Source: CBDCHC01 sp965277055 (lineage in GTDB: Bacteria; Pseudomonadota; Gammaproteobacteria; PS1; Pseudothioglobaceae). From it: a DNA stretch of 64,000 bases. A program made the translations under genes and the position numbers. How positions within the stretch are numbered: the stretch's first letter is position 1; every line of letters begins with the position of its first letter. The stretch covers positions 682,001-746,000 of the forward strand of contig OZ255703.1 in NCBI GenBank assembly GCA_965277055.1, given 5' to 3'. The notes under the pieces are model-generated. The model was given only the letters and a program-made list of their open reading frames with translations, had not been told where the DNA came from and searched no databases. Below are positions 42,418-51,450 of the stretch, in pieces.

Positions 42418-43563
42418 ATGTATATCCACGAATATTTAGCTAAAGACATACTACGTGAGAGCGGAGTAGCTCTACCCCGTTCTGTACATGTCAGTGAGCT
42501 TACAGCTGTTGAGAGTGCTTATAAGCAACTCAGTAGCGAAATAGTGGTAGTAAAAGCCCAAGTACTCTCTGGTGCACGTGGTAAATCTGGGGGTATTAAG
42601 GTGTGTTCCTCACTGACCGAAGTACATGAGGCGTGTACCCAACTCTTAGGGAGTACGCTGATTACTCCGCAAAATCCTGATGGCTTGCCTGTTAATAGTG
42701 TGTTATTAGAAGAAGGGGTCGCTATTGAGCGAGAGTTATATATCAGTATTACCATTGATAGAGCCTTACAAACTATTGGCATTATTGCTTCTACCGCAGG
42801 TGGCGGAGATATTGAAGCAGTGGCTATCCAGACTCCAGAGCTGATTCTGACCAGAAGTGTGGATATCATAACTGGACTTGAACAATCTGCCGTAGTTACG
42901 TTAGCAAATGAACTCGCGGTTTCTAAGGATGAACTGAGTACTTTACTTCATATACTCTATGAGATATTTACCAGTAAAAACTGTAACCTGATTGAAATTA
43001 ACCCATTAGTGGTATCTGGGGGGAAATTATTCCCACTTGATTGCAAAATAGAATTTGATAGTAATGCGTTATTTAAACATCCAGATATCGCTAACCTCAG
43101 AGATGAAAGTCAAGAACATGCCAAAGATATTCAAGCATCTCGCTATGGGCTTAATTATATTAGCCTTGGAGGTGAGATTGCGTGTATGGTGAATGGCGCT
43201 GGGTTAGCTATGGCAACTATGGATTTAATTAAACATTTTGGCAGTACCCCAGCAAACTTCTTAGATGTAGGCGGGGGTACTGATAGTGATAAAGTGGCAA
43301 AAGCTATAGGTATTATTCAAAGTGAGCCGACTGTGAAGGCAATATTAATTAATATTTTTGGTGGTATTGTCCGTTGTGATTTGATTGCAGAGGGAATTAT
43401 TCAAGCACTCAAGGATACTGGCCTGAGTCTGCCTTTAGTGGTGCGTCTAGAAGGTACCAATGCAGAACAAGGATTACGCTTGCTTGAGGAGTCTGGACTA
43501 AATATCGTGAGTGAACATGATTTAGCCCATGCAGCTCATACTGCTGTGATGTTAGCGAAATAA
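42418..43563 (+). CDS. sucC: Succinyl-CoA synthetase beta subunit
   Basis: SucC is the ADP-forming, ATP-grasp subunit of succinyl-CoA synthetase in the TCA cycle. The 381-residue product starts MYIHEYLAKDILRESGV, contains the ATP-grasp loop VVKAQVLSGARGKSGG, and has the family signature near residue 265-290 (FLDVGGGTDSDKV, NIFGGIVRCDLI). The related malate-CoA ligase beta subunit shares these motifs, but the neighbours give no support for that. It is 1 bp before sucD. Confidence 0.94.
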   Translation: MYIHEYLAKDILRESGVALPRSVHVSELTAVESAYKQLSSEIVVVKAQVLSGARGKSGGIKVCSSLTEVHEACTQLLGSTLITPQNPDGLPVNSVLLEEGVAIERELYISITIDRALQTIGIIASTAGGGDIEAVAIQTPELILTRSVDIITGLEQSAVVTLANELAVSKDELSTLLHILYEIFTSKNCNLIEINPLVVSGGKLFPLDCKIEFDSNALFKHPDIANLRDESQEHAKDIQASRYGLNYISLGGEIACMVNGAGLAMATMDLIKHFGSTPANFLDVGGGTDSDKVAKAIGIIQSEPTVKAILINIFGGIVRCDLIAEGIIQALKDTGLSLPLVVRLEGTNAEQGLRLLEESGLNIVSEHDLAHAAHTAVMLAK

Positions 43564-43564
43564 T

Positions 43565-44431
43565 ATGAGTATATTAATCAATAAAGATACTAAAGTAATA
43601 TGCCAAGGGTTTACTGGTAAGCAAGGCACTTTTCACTCACAAGGTAGTATTTTATATGGTTCTGATTTTGTAGGTGGGGTTACTCCAGGAAAAGGTGGAC
43701 AAACGCACCTTGATAAACCAGTATTTAATACGGTAGCAGAACTCAAAAAGCAAGTAGGTAGTGCCAATATGGCAAGTATGATTTTTGTCCCACCGAAATT
43801 TGCTAAAGCAAGTATTATTGAGGCGATTGAGGCAGAAATTGAGGTGATTGCATGTATTACCGAGGGTATCCCAGTCCTTGATATGCTCTATGTAAAAGAC
43901 GCACTCAAAGGTTCTCAGTCGCGGTTAATTGGTCCAAATTGCCCAGGGATAATCACTGCTGATGCCGTTAAAGTAGGCATTATGCCGGGAAATATTCATC
44001 AAAAGGGGAGCGTAGGTATTGTTTCGCGCTCAGGCACACTTACCTATGAGGCAGTACATCAAACCTCGCATATTGGGCTTGGGCAAACCACTTGTGTAGG
44101 TATTGGCGGCGATCCTATTTTTGGGATAGACTTTATTGATTGTCTTGAGCTATTTGAAGCAGATGAAGAGACTACTTCAATAGTATTGGTAGGGGAAATT
44201 GGTGGTAATAAAGAAGAACTAGCAGCAGAATATATACAACGCCATGTAACTAAACCCGTAGTTGCATATATTGCTGGACAAACCGCACCGCAAGGTAAGC
44301 GTATGGGGCACGCAGGAGCTATTAGCTCAGGTACCAGTGGCAGTGCAGAAAGTAAAATTACTGCTCTTGAGCGGGCAGGAGTAAAGGTCGCTAGAGCACT
44401 GACTGATATGGGGAGTTTGCTTAGTAACTAG
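43565..44431 (+). CDS. sucD: Succinyl-CoA synthetase alpha subunit
   Basis: SucD binds CoA and carries the phospho-histidine. The 288-residue protein has the CoA-binding N-terminus (VICQGFTGKQGTFHSQ), the region PGIITADAVKVGIMPG, and the phosphorylated His in GKRMGHAGAI near residue 245. It follows sucC by 1 bp. Its stop codon overlaps the stop of the convergent GST gene (shared CTAG at 44428-44431). Confidence 0.95.
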   Translation: MSILINKDTKVICQGFTGKQGTFHSQGSILYGSDFVGGVTPGKGGQTHLDKPVFNTVAELKKQVGSANMASMIFVPPKFAKASIIEAIEAEIEVIACITEGIPVLDMLYVKDALKGSQSRLIGPNCPGIITADAVKVGIMPGNIHQKGSVGIVSRSGTLTYEAVHQTSHIGLGQTTCVGIGGDPIFGIDFIDCLELFEADEETTSIVLVGEIGGNKEELAAEYIQRHVTKPVVAYIAGQTAPQGKRMGHAGAISSGTSGSAESKITALERAGVKVARALTDMGSLLSN

Positions 44432-45066
44432 TCAAATGCTTGAATACATTCTGTTTCTGTTTTTGCCGAAGCTATCCAGTGTTGAACATGCTCGTTTTGT
44501 AAAATAGTATCAATATATTGCATAGATTTTGACTGTAGTGAAATATTATGAGAGATAAAGCGCATTGCTACAGGGATAAACATCGCATCTGCCATAGAAA
44601 ATGAGCCTAATAAATATGGACCATTATGAGAATATTCTGTCAAACATTGCTCCCATAAATCCTCAATTCTGTTAATCTCCGTAATAGTTTGTTTATTGGG
44701 ATTAGTCTTTATATTTTTTTTAATATTCATTCCTAGCTCTTCTCGTAGTGAGAAAAAACTAGAATGCATTTCAGCACACATACTTCTGCATAATGCTCGG
44801 GCGCTTTTGTCTTGTGGTACTCCCATATTATCTAGATATGTTTCATTAACATACTCCATAATGGCAAGACTATCCCAAATAGTTATGTCGCCATCTACCA
44901 ATATTGGAACCTTGTAATCTGAGTTATATTGCTCTAGCTGCGTATTAGTATTTTCTTGAAATAGCGGCACTTTTTCTTCTTGAAAAGGTATCTCAAATTC
45001 CGATAAAAATACCCAAGGACGCATAGACCAAGAAGAATAGTTTTTATTGCCAATCACTAATTTCAT
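44428..45066 (-). CDS. Glutathione S-transferase family protein
   Basis: A 212-residue cytosolic GST-fold protein. The thioredoxin-like N-terminus MKLVIGNKNYSSWSMRPW contains the Ser/Tyr region that would activate glutathione, then KVPILVDGDITIWDSLAIMEYV with the cis-Pro and the Asp/Ser glutathione contacts. The helical C-terminal domain follows. The YSSWSMRPW start is typical of a proteobacterial GST group of unknown substrate. It overlaps the EamA gene by 4 nt and is the last gene of a minus-strand operon. Confidence 0.88.
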   Translation of the reverse strand: MKLVIGNKNYSSWSMRPWVFLSEFEIPFQEEKVPLFQENTNTQLEQYNSDYKVPILVDGDITIWDSLAIMEYVNETYLDNMGVPQDKSARALCRSMCAEMHSSFFSLREELGMNIKKNIKTNPNKQTITEINRIEDLWEQCLTEYSHNGPYLLGSFSMADAMFIPVAMRFISHNISLQSKSMQYIDTILQNEHVQHWIASAKTETECIQAFD

Positions 45067-45986
45067 AAATATCTTTTTGTGTTAAATGCAATCATTCTAC
45101 CATCAATCACCACAAGCCCACAAAAAATAATCACAAAGCCAATGATGTGGTTTAGGAGCAATACTTCATCCAATACAATAATACCTAGGCTAATGGCTAC
45201 AATTGGTGCTAAAAAGGTCACGAGTGAGACGTTCACTGCACCCGCAGTTTCTAAGATGTAGAAAAATATCACATATGCGAGACCAGTACAGGCAATCGCC
45301 AAAATAAACATAGAAACATATAGCGAGTCTGAACTTGCACTAAAACCAAATGATTCGCCCCGAATGATTATTACTAACATAAGGCACATAGCAGCAGTAG
45401 TCACTTGCATCGTGGCTAAGAACATAGGGCGGACATTGTATTGTTTAAACCTTCTACCATAGACAATACCTAAGCCATAACTAATTGTTGCCACAATCAT
45501 CAGTAGCATTGCCTGATGAGCATCATTAAAGCCACTAAAAGCATCTACCCCAATAATCACAATCACTCCAATAAAGCCAATCACCAGCCCCAGAAATTTC
45601 AGTGGACTGAGTTTTTCATCAGGTAGCATCATATAAGCAAATAGTGCAGCGAAAAAAGGCACGGTAGCATTTAAAATAGAGGCAAGGCTAGAGGTAATAG
45701 TCGTTTGTGCAAGAGCAATCATACTAAAAGGTAGGGCATTATTAATCATCCCTAAGATGATAAATTCCTTCCAATGTTTGAGGTAAGAACGCTTTGCAAG
45801 TTGTTGAGCGAATACTATCACCCAGAGAAAGAGTGCCCCCATACAAAGGCGATAAAATACAAGTTGCATAGGAGATAAGTCAATTAAGATAAGCTCCATA
45901 AAGAAGAATGAAGATCCCCAAATGCCTGCTAGTAGAAGTAGCAGCGACCATTCTATTAGGTTCATTTTGGCATTAATCGCATTCAT
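45063..45986 (-). CDS. EamA/DMT-family transporter
   Basis: A 307-residue inner-membrane protein with ten hydrophobic segments in two EamA repeats (about 14-145 and 155-300). Typical features are IWGSSFFFMELIL in the first helix, and ALFAYMMLPDEKLSPLKFLGLVIGFIGVIVI split across helices four and five. DMT carriers of this type usually export amino acids or metabolites; the substrate is unknown. It is coupled to the GST gene by a 4 nt overlap. Confidence 0.88.
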   Translation of the reverse strand: MNAINAKMNLIEWSLLLLLAGIWGSSFFFMELILIDLSPMQLVFYRLCMGALFLWVIVFAQQLAKRSYLKHWKEFIILGMINNALPFSMIALAQTTITSSLASILNATVPFFAALFAYMMLPDEKLSPLKFLGLVIGFIGVIVIIGVDAFSGFNDAHQAMLLMIVATISYGLGIVYGRRFKQYNVRPMFLATMQVTTAAMCLMLVIIIRGESFGFSASSDSLYVSMFILAIACTGLAYVIFFYILETAGAVNVSLVTFLAPIVAISLGIIVLDEVLLLNHIIGFVIIFCGLVVIDGRMIAFNTKRYL

Positions 45987-45998
45987 AATAGTGTAGGG

Positions 45999-46595
45999 TT
46001 AAAGAGTATGTGAAAACATAAAGAGTGCCAACCCAACAAAAAATACGCTCACACCATAGGTGATAATGCGTTCATTTTTACCATAATAAGCCCGCAAGGA
46101 CTCTTTAGAGAATAACAAAGCATAGCCATTAAATATAATGAGTGCAAAGATAAAACAACTAATCAGTGTCATAATAGGAGAAGCATTTATATTAGCAGCA
46201 ATAGTAAATATAGAGCTCCAAACAATAAATGCTTTAGGATTAGTCAGATGAAGTACCAAACCTGAAAAAAATAAATGCGTGCTATTAAGCCCAGGCTGAG
46301 AGTGTGAAGAGTTAGAATATAAAGTGCGATATGCTAAAAACATAAAGTATGCACCACTTAAGATATTCAGATATGTCAGATACGTTGCATAATGATGCTC
46401 TATATATTCAATCGCTAGCATCATAAACACCGCCCAAGTAAACGAACCACAAACCACTCCTGCAGCAAATATTAATGCAGGAGTTCTGCCTGAGTGCAGT
46501 GCAATATAAGAAATAGCAATATTCGCTGGACCTGGGGTAGTAACTGCGACTAAAAATACTAATGCAACGACTAAGAAATTAAAATCCATAGACAT
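45999..46595 (-). CDS. LysE/RhtB-family amino-acid exporter
   Basis: A 198-residue membrane protein with about six hydrophobic segments. The LysE family start TTPGPANIAISYIALHSGR is clear, as is LTNPKAFIVWSSIF in the middle. LysE proteins export basic or neutral amino acids or homoserine lactones; this one's substrate cannot be read. It lies 9 bp after the tautomerase and 12 bp before the EamA gene, all on one transcript. Confidence 0.9.
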   Translation of the reverse strand: MSMDFNFLVVALVFLVAVTTPGPANIAISYIALHSGRTPALIFAAGVVCGSFTWAVFMMLAIEYIEHHYATYLTYLNILSGAYFMFLAYRTLYSNSSHSQPGLNSTHLFFSGLVLHLTNPKAFIVWSSIFTIAANINASPIMTLISCFIFALIIFNGYALLFSKESLRAYYGKNERIITYGVSVFFVGLALFMFSHTL

Positions 46596-46604
46596 GCCTC
46601 AATA

Positions 46605-46811
46605 TTATGATGATGCGTTTGTTCGCAGTTTACTTATCTGCTCACCATTAATTCCCCAATTATCAGTTTCTACCTCATCTATAACCACTACTGTCGTCGC
46701 TGGATTTTTATCTAGTACATCTACTAATAATTGTGTTGCCCCTTGTATCAACTGTTGCTTTTGTTCTTTGGTTACACTTTCTTTAGTAACCTTAATATTT
46801 ATATATGGCAT
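46605..46811 (-). CDS. 4-oxalocrotonate tautomerase family protein
   Basis: A 68-residue small tautomerase. The start at 46811 is chosen because it gives MPYINIKVTKE, exposing the catalytic Pro1 after Met removal; an in-frame start 11 codons upstream would bury it. Arg/Lys residues follow in the usual positions (KEQKQQLIQGATQLL). The end is NWGINGEQISKLR. The gene lies 1 bp after the hydrolase-fold gene upstream. The family acts in aromatic breakdown or on unknown enols; no aromatic pathway genes are nearby. Confidence 0.87.
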   Translation of the reverse strand: MPYINIKVTKESVTKEQKQQLIQGATQLLVDVLDKNPATTVVVIDEVETDNWGINGEQISKLRTNASS

Positions 46812-46812
46812 A

Positions 46813-47685
46813 TTATTTACTATGTTTATGAATAAAGTTGGCAATGCGCATTACTGCATCTTTAGTTGCTAAATCATCTGCAAAAGTACGCACATTAGGT
46901 GGGCGAAAATCAAACCCTCTGCCTACCCCGGGATAGACAATCAGCGTTGCATCTCTGCCTTTAGCTTGAAGTGATTCTATGCCAGTAACTATAGAACGTG
47001 CACGTTGGTATTGTTCATGCTCACCTATGAGTACCAGTACTGGCATCGTAAGTAAATCGACCTCTGGGGCATATTGATATACTTGCAATGGCTCCACGGC
47101 ATTCGGATCTTGCCAGTGAGGGTAGGTAGAAGCATAACAGGCAATTTTGTCTGCAATATCATAAGAAGTTACTGCCTTTAAAGTGTAATACCCTCCTCTT
47201 GTATGTGAAACAATACACGCTTTTGTGGTAGAAATATCATCGCGCTGCAAGATAGTGTGCACTGCATTTGCGGTGTCTTGTTCTAGTGCATAGTCATGTT
47301 TAAGCGGGAGTTTTTCAATAAAGTGACTACTATATAAATCTGGAGCAAGAACTACAAAGCCTCTGGCTGCTAGGCGTTTGGCTAATGGCAATACGAGCTC
47401 ATCAAGCCCTCTTCGTCCATGTTGGAACACTACTGCGGGGTATTGTTTATCATCATCTGGGCGTAATACAAATGCGGTGATTTCATTCTCCCCGCTTTCA
47501 TAGTCTGCTGGGGTGATACGCACCTTGTGATTGGCAGGTACTTGTAAGTGACCCTCATCCCACCACAAATCATCCCACCAGAGTTTTTGAGTATCTTGTG
47601 GATACGTGGTCTTAGTAAATGGATATCCAAGTGCAAAACTCAGTGAAGTCAGACATAAGATACCTAGACTAATAATAAATTTCAT
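46813..47685 (-). CDS. Exported dienelactone-hydrolase-fold protein lacking the catalytic triad
   Basis: A 290-residue alpha/beta-hydrolase of the dienelactone hydrolase type with a signal peptide (MKFIISLGILCLTSLSFALG), so it is probably periplasmic. The fold is clear in FQHGRRGLDELVLPLAKRL and ARGFVVLAPDLY. The nucleophile elbow reads SHTRGG, with Thr162 where Ser or Cys is expected. The acid strand reads LIGEHE instead of ending in Asp, and the catalytic His region reads GVGRGF, with Arg256. All three triad residues thus appear replaced. It may be a binding protein or a pseudoenzyme. It starts the operon that continues into the tautomerase and transporters. Confidence 0.75.
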   Translation of the reverse strand: MKFIISLGILCLTSLSFALGYPFTKTTYPQDTQKLWWDDLWWDEGHLQVPANHKVRITPADYESGENEITAFVLRPDDDKQYPAVVFQHGRRGLDELVLPLAKRLAARGFVVLAPDLYSSHFIEKLPLKHDYALEQDTANAVHTILQRDDISTTKACIVSHTRGGYYTLKAVTSYDIADKIACYASTYPHWQDPNAVEPLQVYQYAPEVDLLTMPVLVLIGEHEQYQRARSIVTGIESLQAKGRDATLIVYPGVGRGFDFRPPNVRTFADDLATKDAVMRIANFIHKHSK

Positions 47686-47735
47686 AATTACCCCTAAATT
47701 ATTTGTATGTGATGTTACTATTATATTGATAACAG

Positions 47736-47756
47736 AAGATATATTGTATATATCTT
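47736..47756. promoter_or_regulatory. Palindrome upstream of the hydrolase-fold operon
   Basis: AAGATATAT and ATATATCTT flank a TGT spacer, a perfect 9 bp inverted repeat about 50 bp before the hydrolase-fold start on the minus strand and 22 bp after the pyrC stop. It may be an operator or a weak hairpin; the base composition makes chance formation plausible. Confidence 0.3.
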
Positions 47757-47777
47757 TATATTATCTTGTATATATTA

Positions 47778-49118
47778 CTATCTACTGACAGTAAACTCCA
47801 ATCGTTTTGCCTGAGGTCTTTCTAAGACTGTGGTTCCATCAAAGACTAACTGCCCATTGACCCAAGTACTAGCAATGCGTGAACTAAATTCATAGTGTAA
47901 AAATGGCGACCAGCCACAATGATATAAGATATTATCCGAAGTTACGCTATATGGTGTGTTCAGATCAACGAGTACTAAATCTGCATAATATCCTTCACGC
48001 AAATACCCTCTATCAATCACCCCATATCTGATCGCTGGGTTATGCATAGCTTTTTCTACGAGTTGCGGCAGTGAAATGTGTTCAGCACTCACTTGGTCAA
48101 GGAGCGAAAGTAATGCATGTTGTACTAGTGGGAGTCCTGCAGGTGCTTGTGGGTAGGGTTGTTGCTTTTCCTCCCAAGTATGCGGAGCATGATCGGTTGC
48201 AATAATATCTAGGCGATTATCATGAAGTGCCTGAATCAATGCAGCCCGATCAGTAGCAGTTTTGATTGCTGGGTTGCATTTAATCTGATTGCCTAGTGCT
48301 AGATAGTCGTCATTACTAAACCATAAATGATGTACACATACCTCTGCTGTAATTGACTTATGTTCAATAGGACCTGGATCAAATAAACTCATTTCTTTAG
48401 CAGTGGTAAGATGCAGTACATGTAATTGACTGCCGTATTTTTTTGCCATGCCTACTGCATAAGAAGAAGAAGCGTAACATGCTTCATCATCACGAATAAT
48501 ATGATGATCAGTAATCACCGTAGGAGAATGAGCAGCCTCTACTACTGCTAAGTTTTTGGCAATCACCTCACCACTTTCGCAATGCGTGATAATCAGAGCA
48601 GGTGAGTCGCGGAAAATAGCTTCTAACGCCACAGGATCTTCTACCAACAAACTCCCTGTAGATGCCCCCATAAATACCTTTACCCCGCAATGCTTGCTAG
48701 GATCAAGACGCTTAATTTCTTCAATATTATCTTCGGTAGCCCCTAGGTAAAAGGCATAATTACCATATGCTGAATTTCGCCCTATTTCATACTTACTCTC
48801 TAATGCTTCAATAGTCGTTGTTGCTGGGTTAACATTAGGCATTTCCATAAAACTGGTAATCCCACCTGCGACTGCAGCCCGAGATTCGCTGGCTATAGTG
48901 CCTTTATGCGTAAGTCCTGGTTCACGAAAGTGTACTTGGTCATCAATCATCCCGGGAAGTAAATATAATCCCGAAGCATCTATAACTTGCTCAGTGCCTG
49001 TAGCAGAAATAGACTCTGCAATTTTTTCAATGCGTTCATCACGAATTAAGACATCAGAAGTATATACCTTTCCCTCATTTACTAATTGAGCATTTTTTAT
49101 TAAGATTGCGCGAACCAT
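47778..49118 (-). CDS. pyrC: Dihydroorotase (DQVHFREPG subfamily)
   Basis: Dihydroorotase closes carbamoyl-aspartate to dihydroorotate in pyrimidine synthesis. The 446-residue amidohydrolase has GMIDDQVHFREPGLTHKG at about residue 57, KVFMGASTGSLLVED with the bridging Lys near 148, THCESGE, HVLHLTTAKE, and the catalytic Asp in ATDHAPHTWEEK. The first metal-ligand His of the usual HxH is Gln here (QVH), a pattern known in one dihydroorotase subfamily. It stands alone; pyrE is 12 kb away. Confidence 0.9.
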   Translation of the reverse strand: MVRAILIKNAQLVNEGKVYTSDVLIRDERIEKIAESISATGTEQVIDASGLYLLPGMIDDQVHFREPGLTHKGTIASESRAAVAGGITSFMEMPNVNPATTTIEALESKYEIGRNSAYGNYAFYLGATEDNIEEIKRLDPSKHCGVKVFMGASTGSLLVEDPVALEAIFRDSPALIITHCESGEVIAKNLAVVEAAHSPTVITDHHIIRDDEACYASSSYAVGMAKKYGSQLHVLHLTTAKEMSLFDPGPIEHKSITAEVCVHHLWFSNDDYLALGNQIKCNPAIKTATDRAALIQALHDNRLDIIATDHAPHTWEEKQQPYPQAPAGLPLVQHALLSLLDQVSAEHISLPQLVEKAMHNPAIRYGVIDRGYLREGYYADLVLVDLNTPYSVTSDNILYHCGWSPFLHYEFSSRIASTWVNGQLVFDGTTVLERPQAKRLEFTVSR

Positions 49119-49193
49119 AGTACTCTCAAATGATAATCTAAAGTCATATTATAGTAGTTTTGGCACTAAAGCATAGAGATATATTGGCACTAT

Positions 49194-50381
49194 TTACCAT
49201 GGCGCGTAGAGCCCAAGAATGATACTTGCACTTACACACCAGAGAATGATATACAATATCGAAACCTTGACAATTACCAGTAACATCAGTGCTACAATAC
49301 CAATCAACCAGTCTGTGAGGGTAGTCATGCCTAGGGTGATAATAGGGCTATAGAGTGCTGCTGCAAGCACTCCAACCACACTAGCATTTACACCCATCAC
49401 TATCTTTTGGGTAGTGCGTGCGCTCCTTGGATGGCTCATTAAACCCTGCCATAAGGGTAAGACACCACTAATAAGTAAAAATCCAGGCAAAAAGAGGGTA
49501 AGAGTTGCAACCAACCCACCGAGTAACGGGGCAGTATTGGTAGTCATTAACATGCCTAAATACGCCGAGATGCTAAACATAGGTCCGGGCACTGTTTGCG
49601 CTGCCCCATATCCTGCTAAAAAGTGATATTCACTGACATTGCCAGAAGCAAGTACTCCTTCTTTTAATAGTGGCAAAACTACATGACCCCCGCCAAACAC
49701 CAGAGCACCTGCTTGGTAAAACACACCTGCGATATACATAAGTTCATGCTGCCAAGAAATAGCAATCATCATTATTAACAGCACCACGGCTAGACTAGTC
49801 AATACTAGACCTAGAGTACGACTATACCGAATAGACAGCGTAGGGTGAGGGGTGTTTGTGGACTGTGTACACCACAACATGCCCAATAATCCACCACCTA
49901 CAATAACCAAAAGTTGTAGCCAACTGGCATCAATACTTACTAAGACTCCCATAGCCAATAGTGCAATAGCTCTACGCTGTAGATCAGGGCAGAGTTTTAA
50001 AAACATAGTTATTACCGCATCTGCTACTACTGCGAAAGCAACAATTTTCAACCCTGTGAGTATGCTTACTCCTAATGCCGTGTCTAAGTAGGGGAGAGCA
50101 GAAACCAAGCCTATGAGTAACAGCACTGACGGCAATGTGAACCCCACAAATGAAGCCAATGCACCAAGCCACCCTGAGCGCATATAACCAATCACAAATG
50201 CAAGCTGACTACTCGCTGGACCAGGGATAAATTGACAAATAGCTAATAACTGGGCAAATTGTGCTTCGCTAAGCCAGAGCTTACGCTCAACAAATTCTTT
50301 ATGAAAATACCCAATATGCGCAATTGGTCCACCAAAAGAGGTGAGACCAAGTTTTAAAAAAGTAAGGAAAACATGAATCAT
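49194..50381 (-). CDS. chrA: Chromate transporter ChrA
   Basis: ChrA exports chromate from the cytosol, probably in exchange for protons. The 395-residue membrane protein has the two homologous halves of long-chain ChrA proteins. The first has LGLTSFGGPIAHIGYFHKE and QFIPGPASSQLAFVIGY, and the second has GALVFGGGHVVLPLL and GYGAAQTVPGPMF. The start at 50381 (MIHVFLTFLKLGLTSFGG) is preferred over an ATG 24 codons upstream that adds a non-conserved stretch. No strong Shine-Dalgarno sequence is visible at either. Confidence 0.9.
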   Translation of the reverse strand: MIHVFLTFLKLGLTSFGGPIAHIGYFHKEFVERKLWLSEAQFAQLLAICQFIPGPASSQLAFVIGYMRSGWLGALASFVGFTLPSVLLLIGLVSALPYLDTALGVSILTGLKIVAFAVVADAVITMFLKLCPDLQRRAIALLAMGVLVSIDASWLQLLVIVGGGLLGMLWCTQSTNTPHPTLSIRYSRTLGLVLTSLAVVLLIMMIAISWQHELMYIAGVFYQAGALVFGGGHVVLPLLKEGVLASGNVSEYHFLAGYGAAQTVPGPMFSISAYLGMLMTTNTAPLLGGLVATLTLFLPGFLLISGVLPLWQGLMSHPRSARTTQKIVMGVNASVVGVLAAALYSPIITLGMTTLTDWLIGIVALMLLVIVKVSILYIILWCVSASIILGLYAPW

Positions 50382-50774
50382 TGATAGCACTAAAACTTTA
50401 TTAATAATAAAATTTACACATATTATTCCATCATAATAAGTACGTATTAGCACAATATGCTATTATGTCAAGGGTCATAACCCTAATTTTATGTTTCGTA
50501 TGAGCAGATATTGCGCCCTCCAATTGCGAGGCAATCCAGTAGTCGTCTTGCCTTATAATGATTTCTGTATATTTTGCTATTCGTAACTATACCAAACAGT
50601 ATGATGCACTAAGTGTCATATGTTGATACTCGCCAAAAGCATAGAGTACTCTGGGAGATGACGACTTTATGGTGAGCATTAACTCTTTGTGTATAGCATA
50701 TCAATATAAAAAATACAATAAAGTAGTTTTTTCTGGTAAATTATGAGTGTTAAACATTTATATAGGAGAAAATA
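50382..50774. other. Divergent intergenic region with a possible palindromic repeat
   Basis: No coding frame is supported across these 393 bp. The segment 50522-50540 (AATTGCGAGGCAATCCAGT) resembles the ATTGCGAG...GCAATCCAG type of repeat seen between genes in various bacteria. The heptamers AGTCGTC (50541-50547) and GACGACT (50660-50666) face each other about 110 bp apart. Promoters for the flanking divergent genes must lie here, but none is convincing. Confidence 0.35.
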
Positions 50775-51386
50775 ATGAAATACATTAATTTAAAATCAAA
50801 TTATAGTTTTATATTAGTGGTTGTATCTATTGGAATATTACTAAGTTCCCCTTCGTTTGCGAAAGACTATAGTAATGTTGCTATGAACATTGATACTAAT
50901 AATTCAAATATCAATTTTGCCACAATCAAAAAACAATATATTGTTGAGCCTGCTACTGTTGAAAATGTACAAGGTGGTATTAATAATGGTGAGTTGCTTA
51001 TTACTGCTTCGCTTGATAGTATTGATACGATGGTAGGTATTAGAAATGATCGCCTCAAAAATATTTATTTTAAGATAGCACAGCACCCAAATATTAGTAT
51101 TAAGGCTAACCTCGCTAAAGAGATGCTAGATATTACTGGTGTTAAGCGTATTAAAGATGTAGCGTTTGAAGTGATGCTATACGGGAAAGTAAAAACGCTC
51201 AAAGCAGATGTAATTGCGAGTACAACATATAAAGGATTGTTGGTGGCAACCACTCAGCCTATTATTGTACGTGCGAGTGATTTTGGTATTCCAGCGGACA
51301 ACCTTACAGCACTTGCCAAAACAGTTGGTGGTATCGCTTTATCTCCTACAGTTCCTGTAAATTTTGTACTATCGTTTAAGCAATAA
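50775..51386 (+). CDS. YceI-family periplasmic lipid-binding protein
   Basis: A 203-residue protein with a signal peptide (cleavage after PSFA, about residue 29), so it is periplasmic. The YceI lipocalin-like barrel follows: MNIDTNNSNINFATIK, then VQGGINNGELLITASLDSI, and the terminal strand VNFVLSFKQ. YceI proteins bind isoprenoids such as ubiquinone precursors. An AGGAG sequence lies 7 nt before the ATG. It converges with csoS1D, and a terminator lies between them. Confidence 0.88.
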   Translation: MKYINLKSNYSFILVVVSIGILLSSPSFAKDYSNVAMNIDTNNSNINFATIKKQYIVEPATVENVQGGINNGELLITASLDSIDTMVGIRNDRLKNIYFKIAQHPNISIKANLAKEMLDITGVKRIKDVAFEVMLYGKVKTLKADVIASTTYKGLLVATTQPIIVRASDFGIPADNLTALAKTVGGIALSPTVPVNFVLSFKQ

Positions 51387-51407
51387 AGTTATTATAGGAA
51401 AATAAAC

Positions 51408-51433
51408 AAGGTGCGTTTGTATTCACCTTTTTT
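51408..51433 (+). terminator. Rho-independent terminator after yceI
   Basis: AAGGTG (51408-51413) pairs with CACCTT (51424-51429) across a 10 nt loop, followed by a run of six T. It lies 22 bp after the YceI gene and separates it from the convergent carboxysome operon. Confidence 0.6.
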
Positions 51434-51450
51434 ATAGTAGTGTAAAAACA

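Noticed and set aside
42418..44431. Malate-CoA ligase (mtkAB) instead of sucCD
   Set aside because: Motifs are shared by both enzymes, but there is no serine-cycle or malyl-CoA lyase gene nearby; succinyl-CoA synthetase is the simpler call.
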